A stretch of 64,000 bases of DNA from positions 26,959,795-27,023,794 of the forward strand of contig NC_092670.1 of assembly GCF_964355755.1 (NCBI RefSeq), in the 5' to 3' direction. Every line of letters begins with the position of its first letter. The first letter of the stretch is position 1. The position numbers and the translations under genes were made by a program. Shown one piece after another: positions 11,606 through 24,190 of this stretch. The stretch comes from Antedon mediterranea (Eukaryota > Echinodermata > Crinoidea > Comatulida > Antedonidae). The notes beneath the pieces are model-generated. The model searched no databases and was not told the DNA's origin. It was given only the letters and a program-made list of their open reading frames with translations.

Positions 11606-12556
11606 CAGTCGACTCCGCCTAAGTCGAATTTGCGTAAGTCGAAAAATCGCGAAAGTCAAATTTTTAGGAAAGTCCCAATTCTTTACTATACATTACTGTG
11701 TAATTTTTATTTGTAAGTCGAATTTTTCTAAGTCGACGTCTTTTTGCGGTCCGAATACACACATTCTTTAGTGATTTATATCGTATAAGTCGAAGTCACA
11801 AATTAAGCGGCGACAACGCGCTAAAAAAAGCCGATGAAACGTACGTAATTCGATAAACAAACAACAGAGGGGATAATTCATTCAATTCATACAATCTTTT
11901 ATTTCGGAAACTCTGGTCCATAGAAAGTAAATTACATATACCGTAAATGAAATAAATAAGATAAACAAAATTACTACTACTCATCTCAGGATGGCATTCC
12001 ATCTGGAGAGCATCTTCGACTTAACTAAGACATTGCTTATAATCGTTGAGATTAATATATTTGTGCTTGCATTAAGTCTACCCATATCGATTCTCTCAAG
12101 CAGGTTGTATAGTATAGGCGGCAAGCTACAACTCGCGCTAGTGTATAGTGTATGAGTTGTTTCAGAGTTGAGAACTTGAGCGGCGTTTTGTGGGTACCTA
12201 TTTTGTGCTAGACAGATGGCAATAAACAATGGATACCGATTTCGAATAAAAACCGAAATGTATTTATTATACGTTTTTGTATTGTTTCGGGCTTAAACCA
12301 TAAAAGAAAATACAGTTTATCATTGCCGATAAAGATGCTTAGCATTTATTAGGCCTAGCTAGCTAGCTAAACAAACTCAATTCAAGAAGGCTCATCGCGT
12401 GGGCCGTGATCGGGCAGGGTCCACTAGGCCTAGCCATAGCGCGGCTAGTGAGTGAACCTAGGCCTAGCATTTTTTTGGCAAATCTGTAAGTCGAAGTTCA
12501 CGTAACTCGAATTTTTATACCGGTCCCATTAGATTCGACTTAGGCGGAGTCGACTG
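11606..12556. mobile_element. pogo/Tigger-like MITE (Tc1/mariner superfamily)
   Basis: Both ends read CAGTCGACTCCGCCTAAGTC and are flanked by TA dinucleotides (11604-11605 and 12557-12558), the Tc1/mariner target duplication. The AAGTCGAA words repeated inside each end are typical of pogo-type elements. At 951 bases with no DDE transposase, it is non-autonomous. Its right part carries TAGGCCTAG clusters (12350-12460). Confidence 0.85.
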
Positions 12557-12955
12557 TATTTTATTTATAACATTTAAACGCACAGGCTGTATATACTGTA
12601 CTTTTCTAGTTAGGACTCATATTTTGCTAGGCCTGCTAGCCTGGCCTGAATGGTCTAGTAGGCAAGGCCTAGGTAGTGACCACCTGCAAGCTGTACAGTA
12701 AAGTAGGCAAACACGGTAGCCTTTATAGCTAAGATCTCTACGTATTTGGGGTCAATTTAAGGTCAACCTCGATTTTGGAAGTAGCTTTCGACAAGTTATA
12801 ACTGTTTTAACTGGCTGTAGAATTGGTGAGCGCAGTCAGTATATTCAGCCACCGAAAGATTTAAATGACTACACAACTTCCCCAACGTTCATCCCGCATC
12901 GCTCGTTGCGCGGTTAACCAAGATGCGCATTCCACCGCTCTTCCGAAAAGCCAGC
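12557..12955. other. Intergenic, no gene seen
   Basis: AT-rich sequence with a TAGGCC cluster at 12625-12680. Nothing coding is recognised before the LINE fragment. Confidence 0.4.
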
Positions 12956-12959
12956 TAGA

Positions 12960-14823
12960 GATGCAAAAACATCATCATTATCTCAACCTTTAATGTTCAT
13001 ACTTTGAACACCGTCAATCAGATACCTGAACTTATCGCAAACTCGATAAATTGAAAAATTTCCGTTGTGTGTATTCAAGAATTCACATATTTCATGAAGC
13101 CAACGAATTAGAATACAAAGATGCTGGCAAAGGTTGGACCCCCATCACAAGCTCTGCTACGAAAAATGACATGAATGCTATCATAGGAAGCGTCGGCATA
13201 CTCCTAAGCCCCAGAGCAATCAAATCCCTTAACAAAATCGATAAATTCTGCTTCAGAATTATTATTACAAACATCAAGACAACCCAGAAACCACAATTAT
13301 CTCTTGCTACAGTCCTACAAACGTAGCAGAAAATTTGGTCACTCAATTCTACATTGAACTATCCTTGTTAATTAGAGATGTTCCAAAACATATCTTTTAT
13401 TGATTGGAGGAGATTTCAACGCTCAAATCAGTAAGGAAAATAACAAAACTTTTTTCTTTCATGATCAGATAAACCGAAACGGTGAACTTTTTCTGGAGTT
13501 TGCTGTTGAAAACCGGCTGCTGGTTCTGAATACCAAGTTTCACTTTGGACCTTCCAATATTCAAATGGTAGAAAAACTCAACTTGACTTCCTTCTTATAA
13601 ACCGCTTTTAAAACAGTTTTGCCAGTGGGATATCAGATCATTGCATCGTTTCCAGCCGTATAAGACTGAGTCTTCGAGCAAACAATAAAAAACTTGATAC
13701 TTCTTCGCCATATTTTTGGAAATCCCTAATAGTAATACACGATGGCAATACCCTCGAGCGGTTCACCATTGAACTTAGAAATCGATTTGATGCTCTCCAA
13801 CATGAAAGTGTGATCGACAATCCAAATACCACAAAACTTCCAACTGTATTCCCTTGAAACCTAAAAAACGCAAAAGAGTACCCTGGGAACTGAGGCTATT
13901 CAAGACCAACGAGAGAGGATCAAACGATCAGCAACTCGTAAAAATGGTAACCCTACACCCCAAAACATCTCAAAAGAAGTTACAAATGACGAGGCTCTAC
14001 CAAACCAAACTGGAAACCTATCTGCAAACTAAGATTGACTCGATCAAGCAATATTCGGTGAATAAGCAATCATCGATGGCCTGAGATACGATTTAACGAA
14101 ATCTCAGCAAAGCTGAGAGCCACCAGTCAAAATGATAGTCTAAATCAAAGGAAAAACCACTTCGAGAACCTTCTTGGCAACATTCCTAAATAAACCCAAT
14201 GGAAACCATTGAGCTACTTCCAGCACAGACTGAATCTAACATCAAAATCGGTCCTTTTAACGATGAAGAGTTAAACAACGCGCTCTCAAAAATGAAAAAT
14301 GGAAAATCCCCAGGACTTGATGGGATTCCTCCTGAAGTGTGGAAAACAAAACACTTTAACAATGTACTCTTGAAGTGTTGCAATGATGTCTATGAACAAA
14401 GACCTATTCAAAAAAAGGAGATCTTGGAAAGGCCGAAAACTACAGAGGAATAACTCTCACCTCCATTGCTGCTAAGATCTACAATCTCATGCCCTTGAAC
14501 AGAATACAACCATGGATCGAGACAATACTTCGTAAAAACCAAAATGGTTTTAGGCGGGGACGTTCAGCAAGCAGCCAGATTCTCACACTTAGTAGAATAC
14601 TTGAGGGAGTGCGTGAAAAAACCTTCCTGCAGTCCTGATCCTCTTTGTAGATTTTGCTAAAGCCTTCATTTCTATCCATCGTGAAAAGATGCGTGAAATT
14701 CTTCTCGTCCACAAAATTCCACTTGAGATTATCAATGCCATAGTGAGGCTGTACAAAAACTTGAGTGCCCTGGTTCGTTCTCCAGATGGTGATACTGATA
14801 CCGATCCGTTTCAGGTAAAAGCA
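12960..14823 (+). pseudogene. Decayed APE-type non-LTR retrotransposon (RTE-like)
   Basis: Conserved blocks appear in order on the plus strand but in shifting frames. Endonuclease comes first: LIGGDFNAQISK near 13,400, then a degraded SDH block near 13,630. A basic linker follows (LKPKKRKRVPWE, 13,856). Then come the reverse transcriptase N-terminal blocks: KMKNGKSPGLDGIPPEVWK (14,288), AKIYN, NQNGFRRGRSASSQIL (14,540), FVDFAKAF (14,650) and VRSPDGDTD (14,775). The copy stops at the AGVL block, before the YADD catalytic motif, so it lacks the active site and 3' end. Several frameshifts and stops make it non-functional. The clade is inferred from motif wording only. Confidence 0.8.
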
Positions 14824-14912
14824 GGCGTCCTAGGTAAGAAAAAACCTAAATAAAGGACGCCGTTGTAGATATAACAAAATATATTATTACAATAATATTG
14901 ATTACAATTTTA
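14824..14912 (-). repeat. Fragment shared with the 36.9-kb pogo-like element
   Basis: About 88 bases (CCTAGGTAAG..GGACGCCGTTG..AATATTGATTACAATTT) are nearly identical to the complement of 36,987-37,073, which lies inside the TIR element at 36859-37740. It joins the broken LINE directly to the start of the array. Confidence 0.8.
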
Positions 14913-14923
14913 AACTAGATTTG

Positions 14924-14945
14924 AACTCGTCACTACGGACGAGTT
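14924..14945. repeat. Array palindrome, unit 1
   Basis: Arms AACTCGTC / GACGAGTT around CACTAC-type centre sequence. It marks the start of the first array unit. Confidence 0.7.
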
Positions 14946-16074
14946 AAGTTTTCCGCAGCACAAACGCCACGTGCATGTCATACGTTAGAATATAGCGCAC
15001 AGTATAACGATTATGCAATTGAAAAAATGTTAGTGCGCTCTCTATTTTACGTCACACTCTTAGGATATACAGTATACACTATATACTGTATACGTACTAC
15101 ATACAGTGCAGAATAGGTGAAAATAAATGACCAAAGTTATTGACGCTTTTGGACATGATGACGTCATCACAATTTTAAAAACGGTACAGTTTATCATGCG
15201 ATAGATAATTGATTGGCATAGACAATATAAAAAAGTAGGGGGAAGTGGAATACGGATAAGTGGAGATGCGCTCTATTAAATGTGATGAGCTATGACTAAA
15301 GAGACAAAAATCCGCTATTTTTTTTCAAGTGGCCATACGATGACGTCAATATGTCCAGTTAGCCATATCGATGCATGATTCTATTACAACTCATCAACTT
15401 CCATAATATGTACCGTAATAAAAAATAAACTTCACCATGTAGTTTAAAATTTATGATTGTTTAAAAAAAGGCATAATTTTGACGAATTTTTGAACTTTTT
15501 CATCAAAAACGCACGCAAATTATCCAATTCCACGTGCTCATATGACGTAATTTTAAGTCGAAATTGTTTAAAAGTTGGTAAAATTACTAGATAGAAAAGG
15601 CTGGAAAAACATAAATCACACGAAAAAATTATATTTTTGCGCTACATGCGCACGCGCGCGTAAGATAATTGCGCGTGCGTTGGAATTTTTGAAATGCTTA
15701 AAATGACATGAAACGCGTAGAAAGTTGATTAGAAGTTGTTTTTTAGCATTTTGAAATTTTAAACGCGCGTGCGCGCGTAACTTTCTTTGAAGCATGTTAT
15801 TTTTAATCCATAGAAAGTTTGCCCTTGATATGACTTAAATGTTCAACAAGTGTCATTACAAAATGACTTTTGGTTTTTAGTCTATGTTAAATACGCGAAA
15901 TTCATAAAATCGCGCGTAGCTTACGCTGCGCGACTCTAAAGTAAAAATACGAACTGTCCTGCACTTCTACAGATAGAGGTCAATCTTCTGACAAAGTTAT
16001 ACGATGTAATGTTGATAAGAATTTTAGATACACGTGACACAAAATTCTGGGAAAGAAAGAAGAACTAGACATGA

Positions 16075-16095
16075 AACTCGTCACTTTGACGAGTT
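16075..16095. repeat. Array palindrome, unit 2
   Basis: AACTCGTCA and TGACGAGTT flank a 3-base centre. It is followed immediately by AGTTATCCGCC, half of the stem used in the hairpin cluster at 22.3-23.9 kb. Confidence 0.8.
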
Positions 16096-19000
16096 AGTTA
16101 TCCGCCCAACAAACGCCACATGCACGTCATACGTTGAAATATTGCACACAGAAAAAGATTATGTCATTATGACCTGAACTGAAGAATATGATGTGTTGTT
16201 AATACTGAATGCTGTATATTTTGTGTCATATACTATTTACAGTATACATAGTATATATATAATCTGTATACATAATACAGTGTAGAATAGGTGAAATTAC
16301 GGGTCCCGCCATTTATTCCAATTTTTAACATGGTGACAGTATCAAAATGAAATACTAATATATCAATTTCGGAAGGAAATTATCTCAGCAACAACATATT
16401 AACGTGTAGAAGAAATTTGAATACCTAAAATATAGAAGCTCGTTCTTTTATAAGTGATGAACTATGACGCAAAATATGAAAATTTGACTTTTTTTATTCA
16501 ACTGGCCATATGATGACGTCACAACACCTGATTGGCAAAATATTCACATGAATTCGTATCTACAATCCAATAGCTTCCAGAAAACGTTTTAATCATGATT
16601 ATCAATTTTTATTCTGACAAGCTATTATAACAGATTGAAATTTACTGTAAAGATGAAAATAAGTAACCCACGTTATTCACATTTTTAGAAATGATGACGT
16701 CATAAGAATTAAAATATTTTTACCTCATGCGAAAGATAGTTGATTGACCTAGATAATATAAAAATCGGGGTGAAAATGGAAAACGGATTAGTGGAGATGC
16801 GCTCTATTAAATGTGATGAGCTATGACGAAAGATACAAAAATCCTATATTTTATATTTGCGTGGCCATACGATGACGTCACAATGTCCGGTTAGCCATAT
16901 TAATGTATGATCCGATATCTACAACTCATCAACTTCCAGAATATGTAATTAAAAAAAAGTTCTCCATATAGTTTAGAATCTATGACTGTTTAAAAATAGG
17001 CATAATTTTGACGAATTTTTGAACTTTTTCGCGTGCAAATTATCTAATTCGACGTGCTCGTATGACGTAATTTTAAGTCGAAATTGTTTAAAATTTGGTA
17101 ACATTACTAGAAAAGGCTGAAAAAACATAAATCACGCGAAAAAAATATGTTTTTAACGCTACGTGTGCACCGCGTGCGTAAAAATGTTCGCGCACGTGGG
17201 AATTTTTGACATGCTCAAAATGACATGAAACGCATAGAAAGTTGATTAGAAGTTGATTTTTCGCATTCTAAAATTGTAGACGCGCGTGCGCGCGTAACTT
17301 TCTGTGAATCATGCTATTTTTAATCCATAGAAAGTTTGCGCTTGATATGACTTAAATTTTCACAAAGTGTCAAAACAAAATTATGTTTGGTTTTTAGTCT
17401 ATGATCAATCACTGAAATTCATAAAATCGCGCGTAAGTCACGTTGCGCAACTCTGACGTCATTAAAAAATAGGAGGTGCACAAGTTCACGTAAATGTTGA
17501 TATGTTGACAAAGTTACGATATGTTCTGTTGACACGTTTTAGAGAAACGCGACGCACAAAAATGACAGAAGGAAAGAAGTATAATACAGACTAGATTTGA
17601 ACTCGTCCGCAAACGCAACATGCACATACGTTTAAAATATATGAACGCCGACAATTATTATGCCATCCTATGACATGAATTAAATATGTTTACAGTGCTG
17701 AATTGTACCTATTTTGTAGCATACAGCATATTACAGTATTTACAGAATACACTGTATTATGTTATATACAGTGTAGCATAGACGAAATTACGAGACCCAT
17801 CTTTTAAATCCAATTATTAACACGATGACGTCATCAAATTGACATATAAAGATAACTATTTTAGAAGATAATTATCTAAATATTTACATTATTACAAATT
17901 TGAAGAATTTTGGGAACGTAAAAGTGAGATGCGCTCTCGTTTAAACGCAATGAACTTTGACGCAAGAGATGAAAATATGACTTTTTGAATTCAACTGGCC
18001 ATATGATGACGTCACAACATCTGATTGGCAAAATACTCACATAAATTCGTATCTACAATCCAATAGCTTTCAGAAAACGTTGTAATCATGATTATTACTT
18101 TTTATTCCAATGAGCTATAACAGATTGAAATTTACTGTAAAGATGAAAATAGGGGACCCACGTTAATTACATTTTTATACATGATGACGTCATAAAAATT
18201 AAAATATTTTTAACTCATGCGAAAGATAGTTGATTGACCTAGAGAGTATTAAAATATCTGTGGAAATAGAATACGTATAAGCGAGATGCGCTCTCTTTAA
18301 TGTGATGAGCAATAACGAAAGAGTAAAAAATCCTATATTTTACATTTGTGTGGCCATACGATGATGTCATAACATCCGAGGGGTAAAGATTCTGCATGAA
18401 TTCATATCTACAACATATCTGCTTACATATTAAATTAAAAAAATTGGGGGTCATGGATGATCCCGAGAAGCTATAATAGATTAAAAATAGGCATAATTTT
18501 GACAATATGTTGTCACTTTTGCAACTAAAACGCGCGCAAATGGTCTAAATCAACGTGTTTGTATGACGTCATTTTAATTTGAAATGATGTCAATCTTTTT
18601 TGAAATACCTAGGAAAGACTGTAAAATCATAATTCAAGAGAGAAACACATGATTTTCATGCTCCGTGCGCACCTTACGCGTAATTTTTTTCGCGCGCGTG
18701 GGAATTTTTGACATGCTCAAAATGTCATGATCAGCGTAGAAAGTTGATTAGAAATTAATTTTGCGCATTTTTAAATTTTAAATGCGCATGCGCGCGTAAC
18801 TTCTTGTGAAACATGTCATTTTTAATCCATAGAAAGTTTGCCCTCACAAGTTTGCCCTCACAACATTCGATTGGCACAATTTACACATGATTTTGTATCT
18901 AAAATACAATAGCTTCCTGAAAGGGTTTTAATCGTGATTATCACATTTTATTGTTACGAGGTATAATAGATTAAAATTTACCCTAAAGATGAAATTAATG

Positions 19001-19949
19001 ACCAACGTAATTTAAATTTTTAGGCATGATGACGTTAAAAAAATTAAAAAATATTTAATTCATGCAAAAGATAGTTGATTGACCTAGAATATATTAAAAT
19101 CGGGGTGAAAATGGACAACAAATAAGTGGAGATGCGCTCTATTAAATGTGATGAGCTATGACGAAAGAGACAAAAATCCTATATTTTATATTCGCGTGGC
19201 CATACGATGACGTCACCATGTCCGGTTAGCCATATTAATGCATGATCTGATATCTACAACTCATCAACTTCCAGAATATGTAATTAAAAAAAAGTTCTCC
19301 ACGTAGTTTAGAATCTATGACTGTTTAAAAATAGGCATAATTTTGACGAATTTTTGAACTTTTTCACCAAAAACGCGCGCAAATTATCTAATTCGACGTG
19401 CTCGTATGACGTAATTTTAAGTCGAAATTGTTTAAAAGTTGGTAACGTTACTAGAAAAGGCTGAAAAAACATAAATCACGCGAAAAAAATATGTTTTTAA
19501 CGCTACGTGTGCACCGCGTGCGTAAAACTTTTCGCACGCGTGGGAATTTTTGACATGCTCAAAATGACATGAAACGCATAGAAAGTTGATTAGAAGTTGA
19601 TTTTTTGCACTCTAAAATTTTAAACGCGCGTGCGCGCGTAACTTTTTGTGATACATGCTATTTTTAATCCATAGAAAGTTTGTGCTTGATATGACTTAAA
19701 TTTTTACAAAGTGTCAAAACAAAATTATGTTTGGTTTTTAGTCTATGATCAATCATTGAAATTCATAAAATTGCGCGTAAGTCACGTTGCGCAACTCTGA
19801 CGTCATTCAAAAATAGGAGGTGCACAAGTTCACGTAAATGTCGATATGTTGACAAAGTTACGATATGTTCTGTTTACATACGTTTTAGAGAAACGCGACG
19901 CACAAAAATGACAGAAAGAAAGAAGTATAATACAGGAAAACTAGATTTG

Positions 19950-19970
19950 AACTCGTCACTTTGACGAGTT
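19950..19970. repeat. Array palindrome, unit 4
   Basis: The same 9-bp arms and 3-base centre as at 16075, followed by CGGGTTATCCGCGC. The unit-3 copy near 17,597 has lost the right arm. Confidence 0.8.
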
Positions 19971-22353
19971 CGGGTTATCCGCGCATACGCAACATGCACA
20001 TACTTTAAACTATATGAACCTCGACAATTATTATGCCATCCTTTGACATGAAATAAATATGTTTACAGTGCTGAATTGTACCTATTATGTAGCATACACC
20101 ATATTACAGTATTTTACAGAATAAACTGTATATATGTTATATACAGTGTAGCATAGACGAAATTACGAGACCCATCTTTTAAATCCAATTATTAACACGA
20201 TGACATCAACAAATTGACATATAAAGATAACCATTTTAGAAGATAATTATCTAAATAATTACATTAAAACAAATTTGAAGAATTTTGGGAACGTAAAAGT
20301 GAGATGCGCTCTCGTTTAAACGCAATGAACTTTGACGCAAGAGATGAAAATATGACTTTTTGAATTCAACTGGCCATATGATGACGTCACAACATCTGAT
20401 TGGCAAAATATTCACATCAATTCGTATCTACAATCCAATAGCTTCCAGAAAACGTTTTAATCATGATTATCACTTTTTAATCTGACGAGCTATAACAGAT
20501 TGAAATTTACTGTAAAGATGAAAATAAGTGACCCAAGTTATTTACGTTTTTAGACATGATGACGTCATAAAAATTAAAATATTTTTAATTCATGTGAAAG
20601 ATAGTTGATTGACGTAGACAATATTACAATTTCGGGGGAAATGGAATACGTATAAGCGCGATGCGCTTTGTTGAATGTGATGAGCAATAGCGAAACAGTA
20701 AAAAATCCAATATTTTACATTCGTGTGGCCATACGATGACGTCATAACATCCGAGTGGTAAAGATTCTGCATGAATTCATATCTACAACATATCTGCTTT
20801 CATATTAAATTAAAAAAATTGGGGGTAACGGTTGATCCTGAGGAGCTATAATAGATTAAAAATAGGCTTAATTTTGACATTATGTTGTCACTTTTGCAAC
20901 TAAAACGCGCGCAAATGGTGTAAATCAACGTGTTCGTATGACGTCATTTTAATTTGAAATGATGTCAATCTTTTTTAAAATAACTAGGAAAGACTGTCAA
21001 ATCATAATTCAAGAGAAAAACACATGTTTTTCGTGCTCCGTGCGCACCTTACGCGTAATTTTTTTCGCGCGCGTGGGAATTTTTGACATGCTCAAAATGT
21101 CATGATCAGCGTAGAAAGTTGATTAGAAATTAATTTTGCGCATTTTTAAATTTTAAATGCGCATGCGCGCGTAACTTCTTGTGAAACATGTCATTTTTAA
21201 TCCATAGAAAGTTTGCCCTCACAAGTTTGCCCTCACAACATTCGATTGGCACAATTTACACATGATTTTGTATCTAAAATACAATAGCTTCCTGAAAGGG
21301 TTTTAATCGTGATTATCACATTTTATTGTTACGAGGTATAATAGATTAAAATTTACCCTAAAGATGAAATTAATGACCAACGTAATTTAAATTTTTAGGC
21401 ATGATGACGTTAAAAAAATTAAAAAATATTTAATTCATGCAAAAGATAGTTGATTGACCTAGAATATATTAAAATCGGGGTGAAAATGGACAACGAATAA
21501 GTGGAGATGCGCTCTATTAAATGTGATGAGCTATGACGAAAGAGACAAAAATCCTATATTTTATATTCGCGTGGCCATACGATGACGTCACAATGTCCGG
21601 TTAGCCATATTAATGCATGATTCGATATCTACAACTCATCAACTTCCAGAATATGTAATTAAAAAAAAGTTATCCATGTAGTTTAGAATCTATGACTGTT
21701 TAAAAATAGGCATAATTTTGACGAATTTTTGAACTTTTTCACCAGAAACGCGTGCAAATTATTTAATTCGACGTGCTCGTATGACGTAATTTTAAGTCGA
21801 AATTGTTTAAAAGTTGGTAACATTACTATAAAAGGCTGAAAAAACATAAATCACGCGAAAAAAATATGTTTTTAACGCTACGTGTGCACCGCGTGCGTAA
21901 AAAGTTTCGCGCGCGTGGGAATTTTTGACATGCTCAAAATGACATGAAACGCATAGAAAGTTGATTAGAAGTTGATTTTTTGCACTCTAAAATTTTAAAC
22001 GCGCGTGCGCGCGTAACTTTTTGTGAAACATGCTATTTTTAATCCATAGAAAGTTTGCGCTTGATGTTACTTAAATTTTCACAAAGTGTCAAAACAAAAT
22101 TATGTTTCGTTTTTAGTCTATGATCAATCATTGAAATTCATAAAATCGCGCGTAAGTCACATTGCGCAACTCTGATGTCATTCAAAAATAGGAGGTGCAC
22201 AAGTTCACGTAAATGTCGATATGTTGACAAAGTTACGATATGTTCTGTTTACATACGTTTTAGAGAAACGCGACGCACAAAAATGACAGAAGGAAAGAAG
22301 TATAATACAGGAAAAAAAAAAAAAAAATATGATGAAACAGGACGATTACAAGG

Positions 22354-23870
22354 AGTTATCCGCTACTAAGCGGATAACTAATAACAAAGAAGATGAAAAA
22401 GATATTTACAATCACAAGGGTTATCTGCAACTTTACAAGTTGCGGATAACCAATTATCTGCAACTTTAAAGTTGCGGATAACCAAAAAACTAGATTTGAA
22501 CTCGTCACTTTGACGAGTTCGGGTTATCCGCGCATACGCAACATGCACATACTTTAAACTATATGAACCTCGACAATTATTATGCCATCCTTTGACATGA
22601 AATAAATATGTTTACAGTGCTGAATTGTACCTATTTTGTAGCATACATCATATTACAGTGTTTACAGAATACACTGTATATGTTATATACAGTGTAGCAT
22701 AGACGGAATTACGATCTTTTAAATCCAATTATTAACACGAGACATCATCAAATTGACATATAAAAATAACAATTTTAGAAGATAATTATCTAATTAATTA
22801 CATTAATACAAATTTGAAGAATTTTGGGCACGTAAAAGTGAGATGCGCCCTCGTTTAAATGCAATGAACTTTTACGCAAGAGGTGAAAATACGACTTTTT
22901 TTATTCAATTGGCCATATGATGACGTCACAACATCTGATTGGCAAAATGTTCACATGATTTCGTATCTACAATCCAATAGCTTCCAGAAAACGTTTTAAT
23001 CATGATTATCACTTTTTATTTAGACGAGCTATAACAGATTAAAATTTACTGTAAAGATGAAAATAAGTGACCCACGTTATTTACATTTTCAGACATGATG
23101 ACGTGATAACAATTAAAATGTTTTTAACTCATGCGAAAGATAGTTGATTGACGTAGACAATAATAAAATCTTGGAGGAAATGGAATACGTATAAGCGAGA
23201 TGCGCTCAGTTGAATATGATGAGCAATAATCTGTTTTAAAATGACTAGGAAAGGCTGTAAAATCATAATTCAAGAGAAAAACACATGATTTTCATGCTCC
23301 GTGCGCACCTTACGTGTAAAATTTGAAACATGCCATTTTTAATCCATAGAAAGATTGCCCTTGTCATGACTTAAATTTTCTCCACATGTCAATACAAAAT
23401 GACTTTTGGTTTATAATCTATGATCAATCATTGAAATTCATAAAATTGCGCGTAACTTACGCTGCGCGACTCTAATGTCATATCACGAAGTTTCTTGCAC
23501 ATCTACAGCTACAGGTCAATCTTTTGACAAAGTTATACAAAGTTATGTTCACAAGCAATAGAGATATGCTGGTCACAAAAATCCGGGAAAGAAAGAAGAA
23601 TAACAAAGAAGATGATGAAGAAAAAGATATTTACAATCACAAGGGTTATCCGCAACTTCTAAGTAAAAAAAAAAAAAGTGGATGAAACAGGACAGTTACA
23701 AGGAGTTATCCGCTCAATGTGGATAACTAATAATACATTAAAAAAAGTGGATGAAACAGGACAGTTACAAGGAGTTATCCGCTGAATGCGGATAACTGAA
23801 AAAAAGAGGAGGATGATGATGATTTCGTACAATCACAAGAAGTTATCCTGCAACTTCGTTGCGGATAACT
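22354..23870. repeat. Cluster of AGTTATCCGC stem-loops
   Basis: Six intact stem-loops lie at 22354-22379, 22419-22451, 22453-22483, 23704-23728, 23773-23797 and 23841-23870, plus a truncated one at 23643. All share AGTTATCC or GGTTATC at the base of the stem and its complement on the other side. The apical part of the stem differs between copies yet usually remains paired. Most are preceded by GATGAAACAGGACRRTTACAAGG or ATTTACAATCACAAG blocks in A-rich spacers. No RNA family is recognised. Confidence 0.8.
22499..22519. repeat. Array palindrome, unit 5
   Basis: Identical to the 19950 palindrome, with the same GTTATCCGC sequence after it. Confidence 0.8.
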
Positions 23871-24104
23871 AAAAAAATTATTAAAAATAATTTAAAAATT
23901 AGAAACGTTAATGGGCCCGGTCGACTTTGCATTGGGACGATTTGAGATAGGGCTACTTGACTGGATCCGGCTAGGTCTACGCCTATCGTATTATTAGCCT
24001 TATCGTAATGGAACTAGGCCACATGCAGCCATTTTGAATTTATGGAAATAGATAATTACTAATAAACAACCCAGTTAATCCTGACAAAAATGATTTCAGG
24101 AGTG

Positions 24105-24190
24105 TTAACACTTTGACTGCCAAACACAAAGATCTTCGTTTTTGAAAACACAACGCTTGACTGCCAAACACGAAGATCTTCATGTTTCGT
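24105..24190. mobile_element. piggyBac-like terminal fragment
   Basis: A TTAA tetranucleotide (24105-24108) is followed by CACTTTGACTGCCAAACAC. A second TTGACTGCCAAACAC with the palindrome ACGAAGATCTTC follows at 24151. A CTTTGxCTGCCA end with a subterminal palindrome is typical of piggyBac-class MITEs. No opposite end was found. Confidence 0.4.

Larger units (their letters stand above)
14913..23880. repeat. 9-kb higher-order repeat array with palindromes and TGACGTCA sites
   Basis: Successive units begin CTAGATTTGAACTCGTC (about 14913, 16065, 17590, 19940, 22488), giving spacings near 1.15, 1.5, 2.35 and 2.55 kb. The last two full units are close copies of each other (for example 18.6-19.9 kb versus 21.0-22.3 kb). 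Within units, a smaller module recurs: GGCCATACGATGACGTCA or GGCCATATGATGACGTCA, then GATGCGCTCT, then ACGCGCGTGCGCGCGTAAC. I count at least 18 TGACGTCA palindromes. No frame above about 90 codons and no protein similarity were seen. It could be an amplified non-autonomous transposon or a satellite. Confidence 0.85.

Noticed and set aside
22300-23900. CRISPR-like array
   Set aside because: The repeats are A-rich blocks with hairpins at irregular spacing in eukaryotic DNA, with no unique spacers of constant length.
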